Shown here: positions 33,416 to 42,192 of the stretch, one piece after another | Position numbering within the stretch: the stretch's first letter is position 1 | Layout of the letters: every line of letters starts with the position of its first letter | NCBI RefSeq assembly: GCF_030686155.1 | Contig: NZ_JAUPEV010000009.1 | Coordinates: forward strand, 1-64,000 | Direction of reading: 5' to 3' | From: Helicobacter_J cappadocius | Lineage (GTDB): Bacteria > Campylobacterota > Campylobacteria > Campylobacterales > Helicobacteraceae | Length of the DNA: 64,000 bases | Notes under the pieces: generated by a model | Databases searched by the model: none | What the model was told of the DNA's origin: nothing | What the model saw: the letters and a program-made list of their open reading frames with translations, nothing else | Translations under genes and position numbers: made by a program

Positions 33416-35263
33416 TTAAGTATTTTTGATAATATAATCAACAGCACTTGAAGAGTCTAAGCCTATAGACTTCTCAACCATACCTGTATTACCGTGCGAG
33501 ATATAAGAATCCTTCACTTCAAAACTATGTAATTTAATTTGTATATCGTTATCTGCAATGTATTCAAGCAATGCTGAACCAACCCCACCAATTTTATAGC
33601 TATCACTAAAAACAAAAGCATAAGAATAAGAATTTAAAATTTTCTTCAAATCTTTATCTAATGGCTTAAGAAATCTCAAATCCAATAAACCAGCCTCTAT
33701 CCCACTAGTTTTTAATGATAAATACACTTCATAAGCTCTTCCAACACCATTTCCATAGCCTATCAATAAAATCTTTCCACCTTCTAGCAAAAGCTCTGAT
33801 TTACCGATAATAAAATCTTTATTTTCAAAAATTCCATCATTGATTATAAATTTTCCACGCGGATATCTGAAGGCACACGGAGAAGAGGAGTGATTGGAAG
33901 CAAAAAGAATTGCGGATTTTAAAGACGCGTTATCACGGGGGGCAAAAAGAACCATATTAGGAATGGGACGTAAAAAAGAAATATCCAATAATCCCTGATG
34001 TGTTTCTCCATCTTCACCAACAATACCAGCTCTATCAATAGCAAATCTTACAGGCAAAGACATAATGCCGACATCATGCACAATCTGATCGTATGCACGT
34101 TGTAAAAAAGTTGAATAAATACTCACAAATGGCTTAAAACCCTCCTTTGCCAATGCAGCCATAGAAGTTACGGCATGTTGTTCGGCAATCGCAACATCCC
34201 AAAAGCGATTAGGATATTTATCAATTAATGCCCCTAATCCCGTACCTCCAGGCATTGCAGCAGTAGCACCTACAATTTTTTCATCCTCATTGGCTAGTTC
34301 AAGAAGGGTTTGAGAATAAATATCTGTTGGACTCTGAGCATTAGTAGCTTTCTTTGAACTTCCTGTATCAAGATCAAATGGACCCACTCCATGCCATTTT
34401 TCATACCTTCCCTCTGCAATCTCATACCCCTTACCTTTTGTAGTTTGAGCATGTATAATCACAGGACATCTCATATCTTTTGCCAAATTTAATGCATGAA
34501 TAACTTCATCTAAATGATGTCCATTAATAGGACCAATATAATTAATACCCATCTCCTCAAATAAAATTCCCGGTGTAATTAACTTAAAAGACTCTTCAAA
34601 ACGTTTGGCGATATAAGTTGCACTATCTGGCATTTTTTCTAATAATTTCTTGATCCTGTCTTTCACAGACTGATACATAGGCCCAGCTATCAAATGTGAA
34701 AGATATTTACTAATTGCTCCAATAGGTTTAGCAATGCTCATTTCATTGTCATTGAGAATAATAATCATTGGGTATTTTCTATCGCCTAATTCATTTAAGG
34801 CTTCATAAACCAATCCCGCGCTCATGCTTCCATCTCCAATAAGTGCTACAGGGATAGCATTTTTTTTCTGCAGTGCAAAAGCCTTAGCAACGCCCACTCC
34901 AAGAGAAATCGAAGTCGAACTATGCCCAGCAATAAAATAGTCAAAATCTGATTCTGAGGGCTTAATAAATCCACTCATACCTCCAAATTGTCTAAGAGTC
35001 TCAAATTCTTTCCATCTATTTGTGATCAATTTGTGTGCATAAGCTTGATGACTGACATCATAGATAAATGGATTCTCTCTACAATCAAAAACTCGATGCA
35101 TACCCACGATAAGTTCCACAGCACCCAAAGTAGAGCTCAAATGTCCTCCATTTTTACTAACAACTTCTAAAATTCTATGGCGAATATTTTCACAAAGTTC
35201 CAACAATGAAGCCATATCCATTGTGGCGAGGTTTGGAAAACCTCCCCTAACTATCAAATCCAT
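33416..35263 (-). CDS. dxs: 1-deoxy-D-xylulose-5-phosphate synthase
   Basis: This 615-residue thiamin-diphosphate enzyme condenses pyruvate and glyceraldehyde-3-phosphate in the first step of the MEP isoprenoid route. It has the TPP motif GDGSMSAGLVYEALNELG, the HHLDEV and TTKGKGYEIAE segments, and the C-terminal transketolase-like FLRPIPNMVLFAPRDN. Length 615 agrees with the family. The gene lies 1 base downstream of fliH, the same flagellar-isoprenoid arrangement as in H. pylori (HP0351-0354). Confidence 0.95.
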   Translation of the reverse strand: MDLIVRGGFPNLATMDMASLLELCENIRHRILEVVSKNGGHLSSTLGAVELIVGMHRVFDCRENPFIYDVSHQAYAHKLITNRWKEFETLRQFGGMSGFIKPSESDFDYFIAGHSSTSISLGVGVAKAFALQKKNAIPVALIGDGSMSAGLVYEALNELGDRKYPMIIILNDNEMSIAKPIGAISKYLSHLIAGPMYQSVKDRIKKLLEKMPDSATYIAKRFEESFKLITPGILFEEMGINYIGPINGHHLDEVIHALNLAKDMRCPVIIHAQTTKGKGYEIAEGRYEKWHGVGPFDLDTGSSKKATNAQSPTDIYSQTLLELANEDEKIVGATAAMPGGTGLGALIDKYPNRFWDVAIAEQHAVTSMAALAKEGFKPFVSIYSTFLQRAYDQIVHDVGIMSLPVRFAIDRAGIVGEDGETHQGLLDISFLRPIPNMVLFAPRDNASLKSAILFASNHSSSPCAFRYPRGKFIINDGIFENKDFIIGKSELLLEGGKILLIGYGNGVGRAYEVYLSLKTSGIEAGLLDLRFLKPLDKDLKKILNSYSYAFVFSDSYKIGGVGSALLEYIADNDIQIKLHSFEVKDSYISHGNTGMVEKSIGLDSSSAVDYIIKNT

Positions 35264-35264
35264 T

Positions 35265-36077
35265 CTATGCTCTCAGATTATCTAATACGCTCTGTTTAAG
35301 CGTCCTATAACGGGTCATAATATTTCCATCAATATTACCATTACTACAAGTGATAACAACTCCGCCTTTTGAAATTGCATCACTAGGCTCAAGTTTTATT
35401 TTTTGAGAATCCTTGAGATTCTCATTCAAATATGGATAGTCATTTGTATTTACCTTAATATGTATATCAGTGGCATCTACAATACTTGATAAAAGCTCTT
35501 TTGCTAGTGCAAGAGCTACTTTTTGACTGCTTGAATCTATTTCTTTAACGATAACTTCTTTAGCTATATCTACGGCAATTCCACTAAGCTCTTTTTCTAA
35601 TTCTTCAAGATGAGATTGAGATCTTTTCATTTCAGTATCCAATGCAATAGCAGATTGAATCAGAGTTGTTTTCTCTTTTTCAATCATATCAAGCATTTCT
35701 TTTTTTGCTTTTTCTTCTCCCTCTTTAATTCCATCTTTATATCCATCATTGCGTGCACCAGCAACTCTTTCTTCGATTTCAAGCTGTTGTTTTTCAAATT
35801 GAATTTGAAGCTTAGCAAGAGAGCTAGAAAGTTCGTCTGTTTTTTGCAAAAGTCTTTCAATCAGATCCTTTTCCAATGAATTTGAATTTTTTTTGGCCTC
35901 TTGAATGTCTTGAGAGCTATTTGGATTTGGAGCAGATGACTGGATGATACTTACTGTCTCATCAATATCATCACTTTTATTTTTAATAATAGATTTAAAT
36001 TCATATCTCTGAACATTATGCTTTGATAATTCATTTTTAGCAATCAAATTTTCTTCTTCAAAATTACTCAACAACAT
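35265..36077 (-). CDS. fliH: Flagellar assembly protein FliH
   Basis: This 270-residue regulator of the export ATPase FliI is cytosolic. Coiled-coil-rich centre (about 75-175, many Glu/Lys) is followed by a C-terminal alpha/beta domain with VDATDIHIKVNTNDYPYL. The N-terminus is variable as usual. It overlaps fliG by 14 bases, so it is translated in a coupled fashion. Assignment rests on architecture and on the fliF-fliG-fliH-dxs order. Confidence 0.88.
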   Translation of the reverse strand: MLLSNFEEENLIAKNELSKHNVQRYEFKSIIKNKSDDIDETVSIIQSSAPNPNSSQDIQEAKKNSNSLEKDLIERLLQKTDELSSSLAKLQIQFEKQQLEIEERVAGARNDGYKDGIKEGEEKAKKEMLDMIEKEKTTLIQSAIALDTEMKRSQSHLEELEKELSGIAVDIAKEVIVKEIDSSSQKVALALAKELLSSIVDATDIHIKVNTNDYPYLNENLKDSQKIKLEPSDAISKGGVVITCSNGNIDGNIMTRYRTLKQSVLDNLRA

Positions 36078-37095
36078 CTTCTTCCTCTCCTATTTGGATA
36101 AGTCCCTGTTCAGACAAGGATTGCACAACTTCCACAATTTTACGTTGAGCACTTTCAACATCTTTTACTTTTACAGCTCCTAAAAATTGCATTTCTTCCA
36201 CAAATTGCTCACTTGCACGCGTACTCATATTATCTAAGAACTTCTGTTTAAGTTCATCAGGTGAGGATTTCAACGCCAAGATCAAATCCTTCTTGTCAGC
36301 AATTTTAAGAATCTCTCTAATGGCATTTTTATCAAGTTTAGAAATATCCTCAAAGGTAAACATCATTTCTTTTATTTCACTCGCAAGTTGCTCATCGATC
36401 TGTTCGATATAGGAAATAGTCGCTTTTGCTGCTTTTTGACCAAGTCTATTAAACATCTCTGCAACGGCTCTAGGACCACCAACTTCAACTTTATAACTAG
36501 TAAGAGATTCGAGTTTATTTTCCAATACAGTTGAAACTCTTTTAACAACATTAGGGGAAATATCGCCTAAATTTGCCATTCTAATTGAAATCTCTGCACG
36601 CATGTCATCTTGAAAATATCCTAAAGTCTCAGCTGCACTTGAAGAGTCCATATGGGCAAGAATAAGTGCGATAGTTTGAGGATGTTCATTCACAATAAAA
36701 TCTGCAAGTTGTTGAGGTCTAACTTTCATTAAATAAGAGAAGTTTTTTGTAGATTGCATACTCTTGGCAAGTTTGTCTAAAACTTTTTTAGCTTCCTCTG
36801 GTCCTAATGTTTTATTTAAGAGTTCTCTAGCATAGTCCAATCCACCACTATTGATATATTGATTGGACTGAAATATTGCATAAAACTCTTCCAAAACTGC
36901 TCCACCAATAGCCTTATCAGTGCCATTTAGTTGCATTATCTGCTTACTGATTTCTGTAATACTATCAATATCTAAATGTCTAAAAACTTCACTTGTAGAA
37001 TCTTCCCCGACCTGAATGAGTAAAATAGCAATTTTTTCTGCCATAGAAAGTTCATCGTATTGAGCTCTTTGTTTGGAACTAAGTTTTGAAGCCAT
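36064..37095 (-). CDS. fliG: Flagellar motor switch protein FliG
   Basis: This 343-residue switch-complex protein sits on the MS ring and takes up torque from the stator. The middle domain has VRPQQLADFIVNEHPQTIAL, the EHPQ motif binding FliM. The C-terminal domain holds the torque-generating charged helix (KKDLILALKSSPDELKQKFL). Full length. It is 9 bases downstream of fliF and overlaps fliH. Confidence 0.95.
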   Translation of the reverse strand: MASKLSSKQRAQYDELSMAEKIAILLIQVGEDSTSEVFRHLDIDSITEISKQIMQLNGTDKAIGGAVLEEFYAIFQSNQYINSGGLDYARELLNKTLGPEEAKKVLDKLAKSMQSTKNFSYLMKVRPQQLADFIVNEHPQTIALILAHMDSSSAAETLGYFQDDMRAEISIRMANLGDISPNVVKRVSTVLENKLESLTSYKVEVGGPRAVAEMFNRLGQKAAKATISYIEQIDEQLASEIKEMMFTFEDISKLDKNAIREILKIADKKDLILALKSSPDELKQKFLDNMSTRASEQFVEEMQFLGAVKVKDVESAQRKIVEVVQSLSEQGLIQIGEEEDVVE

Positions 37096-37104
37096 TATCT
37101 ACTC

Positions 37105-38802
37105 CTATGACCTATTTTCAGGACTAATCTCATCTTTTATCAATGTCTTGAACAAAGCGGCAATCTCTTCAGGTTTTTCTTCGATGCTGCTCTTTATTTT
37201 TTCAAGCAAAACATCATATTTTACTTCATCTTCACTAAAATCACTACTGAGTCCAAGCTGATCTTCGACACGTTTTCTAATCTCGCTAAATTTATTGAGA
37301 TCTCCATCATCCTCGTCATTGATTTCAAACAATGATTCGATCTTATCTTCTTCATTTTCCTGAACTTCCAACATCCGTTCAGCAAATGGAGAAATAATTT
37401 TCTTGTAAAAAATAAATATCACCACAGCCACTAGAACATATTTCAAAAGTGGCATAAATGGCCCCAGATATTTCTCAACATCTGCAGAAAACTTTTCAAA
37501 ACCAGTCAATGGAACATAATTTTCTGTTTTTGCATCAAATTCAAAATTACTTACGGCCACATCATCGCCTCTTTGTGCGGAATAACCTATAGCCTGTTTA
37601 ACTAAAGAGTCAATCTTCTGCATTTCCTCTGTGCTTAAGGGAACATATTCTATGTTTTCGGTTCCATCTTTGCTAACTTTTTTATATTTACCATCTACAA
37701 CTACAGCTGCACTCAAACGAGATAAGACTCCAAACTCTCCTTTGATTTCACTAACCGTTTTCCCCACTTCATAGTTCGTTGTATTTTGTGATTTTTCATA
37801 TTTTTCTTTAGCGTTGTTGTCATCGAGTCCTTGAACAGGACCTATGTTACTTACAGCTCCCGGTACTCCTCCGATTTGTTTGGGCTGTGCTCCTTCTCGT
37901 TTCTCTTCTAAATTTTGCTCACTTCGCACAACATTGTTTGGATCATAAGTTTCTTTTGTACTTTTTTTCTGACTAAAATCAAAATCAGCATTTACTCTAG
38001 CAACTACCTTGTCTTTGCCGCCCACAATAGGTGAAAGAATATTGATAATTTTGTTCTCTAAAATATTTTCAAAATTTTGTTTATATTTTAGCTGTGTGGC
38101 AGCAAGCTCTTTAGATGTAGTAAAATCATCACCCTCTCCTAATGGTTCGCCATCTTCATCTACAAGTTTTACATTTTCTGGAGTAAGTTTAGTAACTGAT
38201 GCAGCGACAAGGTTTTTAATACCCATAATCTGTGGTGTTGTCAAACGCATATTTGGTTTTATTTTTAACATAACTGAGGCAGTTGGAGGAACTTCTTTAC
38301 TTACAAAAACAGAGTCTTTTGGAATGGCGATATGAACATTAGCTTTCTCTATAGGATTAAGACTCTCGATAGTGCGAGATAACTCTCCTTCTGTTGCACG
38401 TATAAATTTAATTTTTTGATCAAAATCTGTAGCACCAAAATCTTTGACATCAAAAATCTCAAAACCAACCTTGCTACTTTTGGGAATACCCTGTGTTGCA
38501 AGAGCTATTCTCTCTTCATAAACCTTATCTCTAGGAATAAGAATGGTATCTTCTTTGGGAACTTTATACGGAATTTGATTCTGTTGCAAATATTGTAAAA
38601 TTAAGGCATTATCGCTTGGATTCATTCCTTCAAACAAAACAGCATAACTTCCATCTTTTCGCTTTTCTCCAATGGGAAAAATCAATAAAAATACCAAAAA
38701 TGCGACAATCAAAACAGTCGCACCCAAAATTACTATTTTTTGTTTTTTATTAAGCTTGGTAAAAAATTTACTTATCTGTTGAAATAGAGCCTTGATATCC
38801 AA
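37105..38802 (-). CDS. fliF: Flagellar M-ring protein FliF
   Basis: This 565-residue membrane protein forms the MS ring. TM1 lies at about 23-43 and TM2 at about 447-465. The ring-building domains between contain RATEGELSRTIESLNPIEKA and NVHIAIPKDSVF, well conserved. The C-terminal cytoplasmic tail (EEDKIESLFEINDEDD...) binds FliG. It is 43 bases downstream of hisC, and the two may share a transcript. Confidence 0.95.
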   Translation of the reverse strand: MDIKALFQQISKFFTKLNKKQKIVILGATVLIVAFLVFLLIFPIGEKRKDGSYAVLFEGMNPSDNALILQYLQQNQIPYKVPKEDTILIPRDKVYEERIALATQGIPKSSKVGFEIFDVKDFGATDFDQKIKFIRATEGELSRTIESLNPIEKANVHIAIPKDSVFVSKEVPPTASVMLKIKPNMRLTTPQIMGIKNLVAASVTKLTPENVKLVDEDGEPLGEGDDFTTSKELAATQLKYKQNFENILENKIINILSPIVGGKDKVVARVNADFDFSQKKSTKETYDPNNVVRSEQNLEEKREGAQPKQIGGVPGAVSNIGPVQGLDDNNAKEKYEKSQNTTNYEVGKTVSEIKGEFGVLSRLSAAVVVDGKYKKVSKDGTENIEYVPLSTEEMQKIDSLVKQAIGYSAQRGDDVAVSNFEFDAKTENYVPLTGFEKFSADVEKYLGPFMPLLKYVLVAVVIFIFYKKIISPFAERMLEVQENEEDKIESLFEINDEDDGDLNKFSEIRKRVEDQLGLSSDFSEDEVKYDVLLEKIKSSIEEKPEEIAALFKTLIKDEISPENRS

Positions 38803-38845
38803 TTTTATCCTCTGATATTTTTAATTTACTTTAACAAAAATTTGC

Positions 38846-39958
38846 TTATAGTTTGTGTTTCGATGAAAAAAATTCTTGCAACAATTCAAGCACTCTGTTA
38901 TTTTGATCGGCTCGTCCAATAGTTATCCTAATAGCATTAATGCCATAAGACTTGAGATTTCTAATAATCACTCCTTTTTTCAAAAGCCAATCACACACTT
39001 GAGTGCTAGAATATTTTTCTTCCAAAACAAATGTGATGAAATTTCCCCATGAAGGAATAAACTCTATTGAATTTTCAATCGCAAAAGCTTCGTATCGAAG
39101 CATTTCCTTGAGTACAGCTGAAACACTAGATTGAACAAAAACCTGATCTTTAATAGCCTCATGTGCGGCATCCAAGCTTAAAATACCGATATTAAAAGGT
39201 GGTCGGAGCTTAGAGAGTGCTTTGATAATCTCAGGATGTGCTAGTCCATATCCAATACGCATACCTCCAAGACCATATGCCTTTGAAAAGGTGCCTAAGT
39301 AAATAACATTTTCAAATTTTTCCAAAAGCTCTTTTGGTTCAATTGCCTTGTTTTTATCTTTTGATTTTGCAAACTCTTGATAAGCACCATCTATGACTAC
39401 TAGAGTTTCTTTTGATGTTTGTGAAATGAGGTTAAACACAGCATCTTTATCCAAACATTCTCCAAGCGGGTTATTTGGCACACATAAAAAAACAACTTCA
39501 GGTTTATGTTCATCATAAAGAGAACTGAATTCGTTTACATCGTGATGATTACTAGATGTTTTTATGACTTTTGCTCCGACTTGCTTAGCATAAATCTCAT
39601 ACATGGCAAAAGTAACTTTTGCCATCAAGACCTTCGTATTAGGTCTACATTTCGCACGGATACAAAACTCTATGACTTGATCGCTACCTGCACCTATGAT
39701 GATATTATTTGATTTGATATTATATTTATGGGCAATAGCATCTTTAAGCTCAAACATCGAATCATCAGGATAAAAACTAGCCTTTTTTGCACCCGAGATG
39801 ATGGCATCATTTACTTTTGGAGAATAACCAAAAGGATTTTCATTACTGCCTAATTTAATAACATCTTCTGGTTTGATTCCAAACTCTCGAACAAGAAGCT
39901 CAACAGGCTTTCCTGCTTCATAATTTACAATATCATCTAACTCTTGGTTGAAATTCAT
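38846..39958 (-). CDS. hisC: Histidinol-phosphate aminotransferase
   Basis: This 370-residue PLP enzyme of fold type I converts imidazole acetol phosphate to histidinol phosphate. The N-terminal KLGSNENPFGYSP motif and the PLP lysine in GTFSKAYGLGGMRIGYG are intact, with CVPNNPLGEC and the C-terminal GIRI-like NAIRITIG. H. pylori lacks the his pathway as far as I recall, so this is a species-distinguishing gene. No other his gene is near. HisC can also act on other aromatic keto acids. A TATAAT box lies at 39984-39989. Confidence 0.9.
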   Translation of the reverse strand: MNFNQELDDIVNYEAGKPVELLVREFGIKPEDVIKLGSNENPFGYSPKVNDAIISGAKKASFYPDDSMFELKDAIAHKYNIKSNNIIIGAGSDQVIEFCIRAKCRPNTKVLMAKVTFAMYEIYAKQVGAKVIKTSSNHHDVNEFSSLYDEHKPEVVFLCVPNNPLGECLDKDAVFNLISQTSKETLVVIDGAYQEFAKSKDKNKAIEPKELLEKFENVIYLGTFSKAYGLGGMRIGYGLAHPEIIKALSKLRPPFNIGILSLDAAHEAIKDQVFVQSSVSAVLKEMLRYEAFAIENSIEFIPSWGNFITFVLEEKYSSTQVCDWLLKKGVIIRNLKSYGINAIRITIGRADQNNRVLELLQEFFSSKHKL

Positions 39959-39983
39959 TTAAACCTTCTTGATAGCTTTTGTG

Positions 39984-39989
39984 ATTATA
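39984..39989 (-). promoter_or_regulatory. -10 box of hisC(-fliF) unit
   Basis: ATTATA on the plus strand is TATAAT on the minus strand, 26 bases before the hisC ATG. It could serve hisC alone or hisC plus the flagellar cluster. Confidence 0.45.
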
Positions 39990-40043
39990 GATTGTATCTA
40001 AAAATCACATAAAAATTGGAATATTTTAAGGATAATTGGATGT

Positions 40044-40343
40044 CTATTTTGTTTTCTTTATAATTTCAAATTTTTTGAAATACTCATCAATCTCTTCTCG
40101 CATTTCTCTGCCTACTTCCTCAAAAGCATCTAAAAGTACTTCATAGCTACCAATCCCGCCAATAAAATCCCAAAATTCGGCAGCAACTTTGAGTTCGTAT
40201 TCCAAATCAAGCATTCCTGCCATAGTCCATCTTTCATAAGGTTTTGGTTCATAGGGATTATAGGGAATGGCTATGAGTGTATGAATATTCATATTTGGAT
40301 TATTGTATGCAAAACTAGCTATCCAAGTAAGAAGACGTACCAT
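40044..40343 (-). pseudogene. C-terminal remnant of TdeIII-like restriction endonuclease
   Basis: About 100 codons (from Met at 40343; the open frame extends back to 40412) read TWIASFAYNNPNMNIHTLIA, IPYNPYEPKPYERWTMAGML, EFWDFIGGIGSYEVLLDAFE and EEIDEYFKKF. This resembles the C-terminal third of TdeIII-type type II nucleases, which are about 270 residues. The N-terminal part and any ribosome site are missing, and the first bases overlap the end of the methyltransferase frame. It looks like a deletion remnant, though a small protein could still be made. The family name is from memory and not checked. Confidence 0.55.
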
Positions 40344-41535
40344 TTTTGAATATTTTTTCACTTTCAAGCACAGCAGAGAGATTTTTAACAATACTAATTC
40401 TATGATCATCAAAATTGTTCAATAAACTATGAACATCACTATGTGTCTGAATAAGAAAGGATTTTTGTGATTTTTTTATTTTTATTGCTTGTTGCAATTT
40501 TTGATAAGCGTCATAAAGACTTTCATTTTCCTTTTGAATTTTGATAAGAATGGGAGCATTATTAAATTGTTGTTTTAATATAGCATCAATACCGTTATTT
40601 CTCTGCACGGGGATAAATTCAACACCAAATAAATATTTTTCTAAATCTATTTGTTGATTTAAAAAATAATCCCTACCTTTATGTAAAACTACAGAATGAG
40701 TTTTAATAGGGTTTTCTAGTCTCTCTTTAGTGATTTTTACTGCCTCTTGAGAGATGTCAATACCTATAAAGTTCCTATTGTTAAGTTTTGCAGCCAAAAG
40801 GGTTGTACCACTACCGCAAAAAGGATCTAAAATTAAGTCGCCATGACTACTTGCAATTTTAATGATTCTTTCCAAAAGAGCAATGGGTTTTTGCGTCGGA
40901 TATTGAATTCTTTCCTTTGCTTTAGGATTAAGATAAGGGATATCCCATACATCGCTCAATGGAACACCCTTTTTACACTCGCTAATTATAACTTCTCCCT
41001 TAGAATCTTTTGCGTAAATACTTTTGCCAAACTCATCTCTTTTTCTTTGTTGCAAGATTTGATCAATATTTGTAGCAGGCGAATAATCTTGATAAATAAA
41101 ATTAAATTTAAAATTTTTACTTTTAGAATAAAAATAGATATTTTGATGATTTCTTAAAAGTCCCTTTTTGGAATTTGACCAACGCTTATAAGTCCATATA
41201 ATTTCAGATTGAAAATTTTGAAATCCAAAAACAGAATCAAGCAATAAACGCACAATGTGATTTGCATTTATATCACAATGCACAAAAATTGAACCCGTAT
41301 TTTTTAAAATTCTTTGAAATTCGACAAATCTTAAAAAAAGAAAATCGGCATATTCATCACAGTTTTTCCAATTATCATTAAAACTTAAGATTTTACTCCT
41401 ATCTTTTGTTGTTTGTTTTTGAATTTTGTTAGTGAAAAATGGCGGATCAAGATAAATCAAATCTATGATACCCGAATCAATATTCTTTGTTATATCTAAA
41501 CAGTCGCCAAAAATTACAGAATTCTTATTCATCAC
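40315..41535 (-). CDS. Site-specific DNA methyltransferase (beta class)
   Basis: This 406-residue DNA methylase has motif IV DPPFFTN near residue 31 before the SAM motif I FCGSGTTLLAAKLNNRNFIGID near 245, the beta-class order. DPPF favours N6-adenine methylation. A C-terminal extension of about 130 residues after the catalytic domain (VEFIPVQRNNGIDAILKQQF) is often fused to such enzymes. The last 9 codons overlap the TdeIII-like remnant in another frame, so the natural C-terminus may have been altered. It overlaps the nuclease gene by 11 bases, forming one restriction-modification unit. Confidence 0.85.
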   Translation of the reverse strand: MMNKNSVIFGDCLDITKNIDSGIIDLIYLDPPFFTNKIQKQTTKDRSKILSFNDNWKNCDEYADFLFLRFVEFQRILKNTGSIFVHCDINANHIVRLLLDSVFGFQNFQSEIIWTYKRWSNSKKGLLRNHQNIYFYSKSKNFKFNFIYQDYSPATNIDQILQQRKRDEFGKSIYAKDSKGEVIISECKKGVPLSDVWDIPYLNPKAKERIQYPTQKPIALLERIIKIASSHGDLILDPFCGSGTTLLAAKLNNRNFIGIDISQEAVKITKERLENPIKTHSVVLHKGRDYFLNQQIDLEKYLFGVEFIPVQRNNGIDAILKQQFNNAPILIKIQKENESLYDAYQKLQQAIKIKKSQKSFLIQTHSDVHSLLNNFDDHRISIVKNLSAVLESEKIFKNGTSSYLDS

Positions 41536-42151
41536 TCTTCTCTTTTGCTATTTTTTCCAAAATCTCTTTTAAATTAATATTGGTCTGTAATTCTATATAC
41601 TCCCAAGCTTCATCACAACAATAATAATACCCACCAATTCCCAAATAGAGCGTTTTTAATGCCTGTTGAATTTTCATAGCCTGTTGCCTATTAGGGTAAT
41701 AAAACATAATTCTAACAGGTATAAATCCTGCATTTTTAATAACCTGAATTCTTGTATGTTCTTTTGTAATATGATCACCATCTGTTGTGGCATCTCTCCA
41801 TTTAATTTCTATAGCATTCGTGCCACAAAGACAATCAATCTCAAAAGTTTTAGGTCGATTACCTAAAGTATTCGGGATTTTCAATGAACCTGAATCATTA
41901 AAAGCATATTTAAAACATAATTTTGTGGCAGATTCCAAAAAACTTCCCGCGTATTTATATAAAAATCGTCCTTTGTTTTGATATTGATCAATTAATAATC
42001 CTTCGTTATCACTAATTCCTAGCACTTGGTAAATTAAAAAATGTGACAAATCATCATTTTCCATCTCTAATTTTCTTAATTGAAGTTGTTCGGTAAGTTT
42101 AAGTGAATATTTATTTGCAAGTTGCCTTATTTCAACTTCTATATCTTGCAT
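41525..42151 (-). CDS. Type II restriction endonuclease, ApaLI-like
   Basis: This 208-residue nuclease has the PD-(D/E)xK core TFEIDCLCGTNAIEIKWRDA (Asp and E-x-K residues), then TTDGDHITKEHTRIQVIKNA and GFIPVRIMFYYPNRQQAM. From memory this pattern fits the ApaLI family (GTGCAC); specificity is not proven here. It overlaps the methyltransferase start, which would modify the same site. All core residues are present, so it looks intact. Gene pair and remnant are inserted between hisC and guaA. Confidence 0.65.
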   Translation of the reverse strand: MQDIEVEIRQLANKYSLKLTEQLQLRKLEMENDDLSHFLIYQVLGISDNEGLLIDQYQNKGRFLYKYAGSFLESATKLCFKYAFNDSGSLKIPNTLGNRPKTFEIDCLCGTNAIEIKWRDATTDGDHITKEHTRIQVIKNAGFIPVRIMFYYPNRQQAMKIQQALKTLYLGIGGYYYCCDEAWEYIELQTNINLKEILEKIAKEKSDE

Positions 42152-42192
42152 ACTTTTTTATACTCCTTTTTACCAATCGTAATTTTATAATA

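Noticed and set aside
33939..33944. G6 run in dxs as a slip site
   Set aside because: It encodes a conserved segment of an essential enzyme and is too short.
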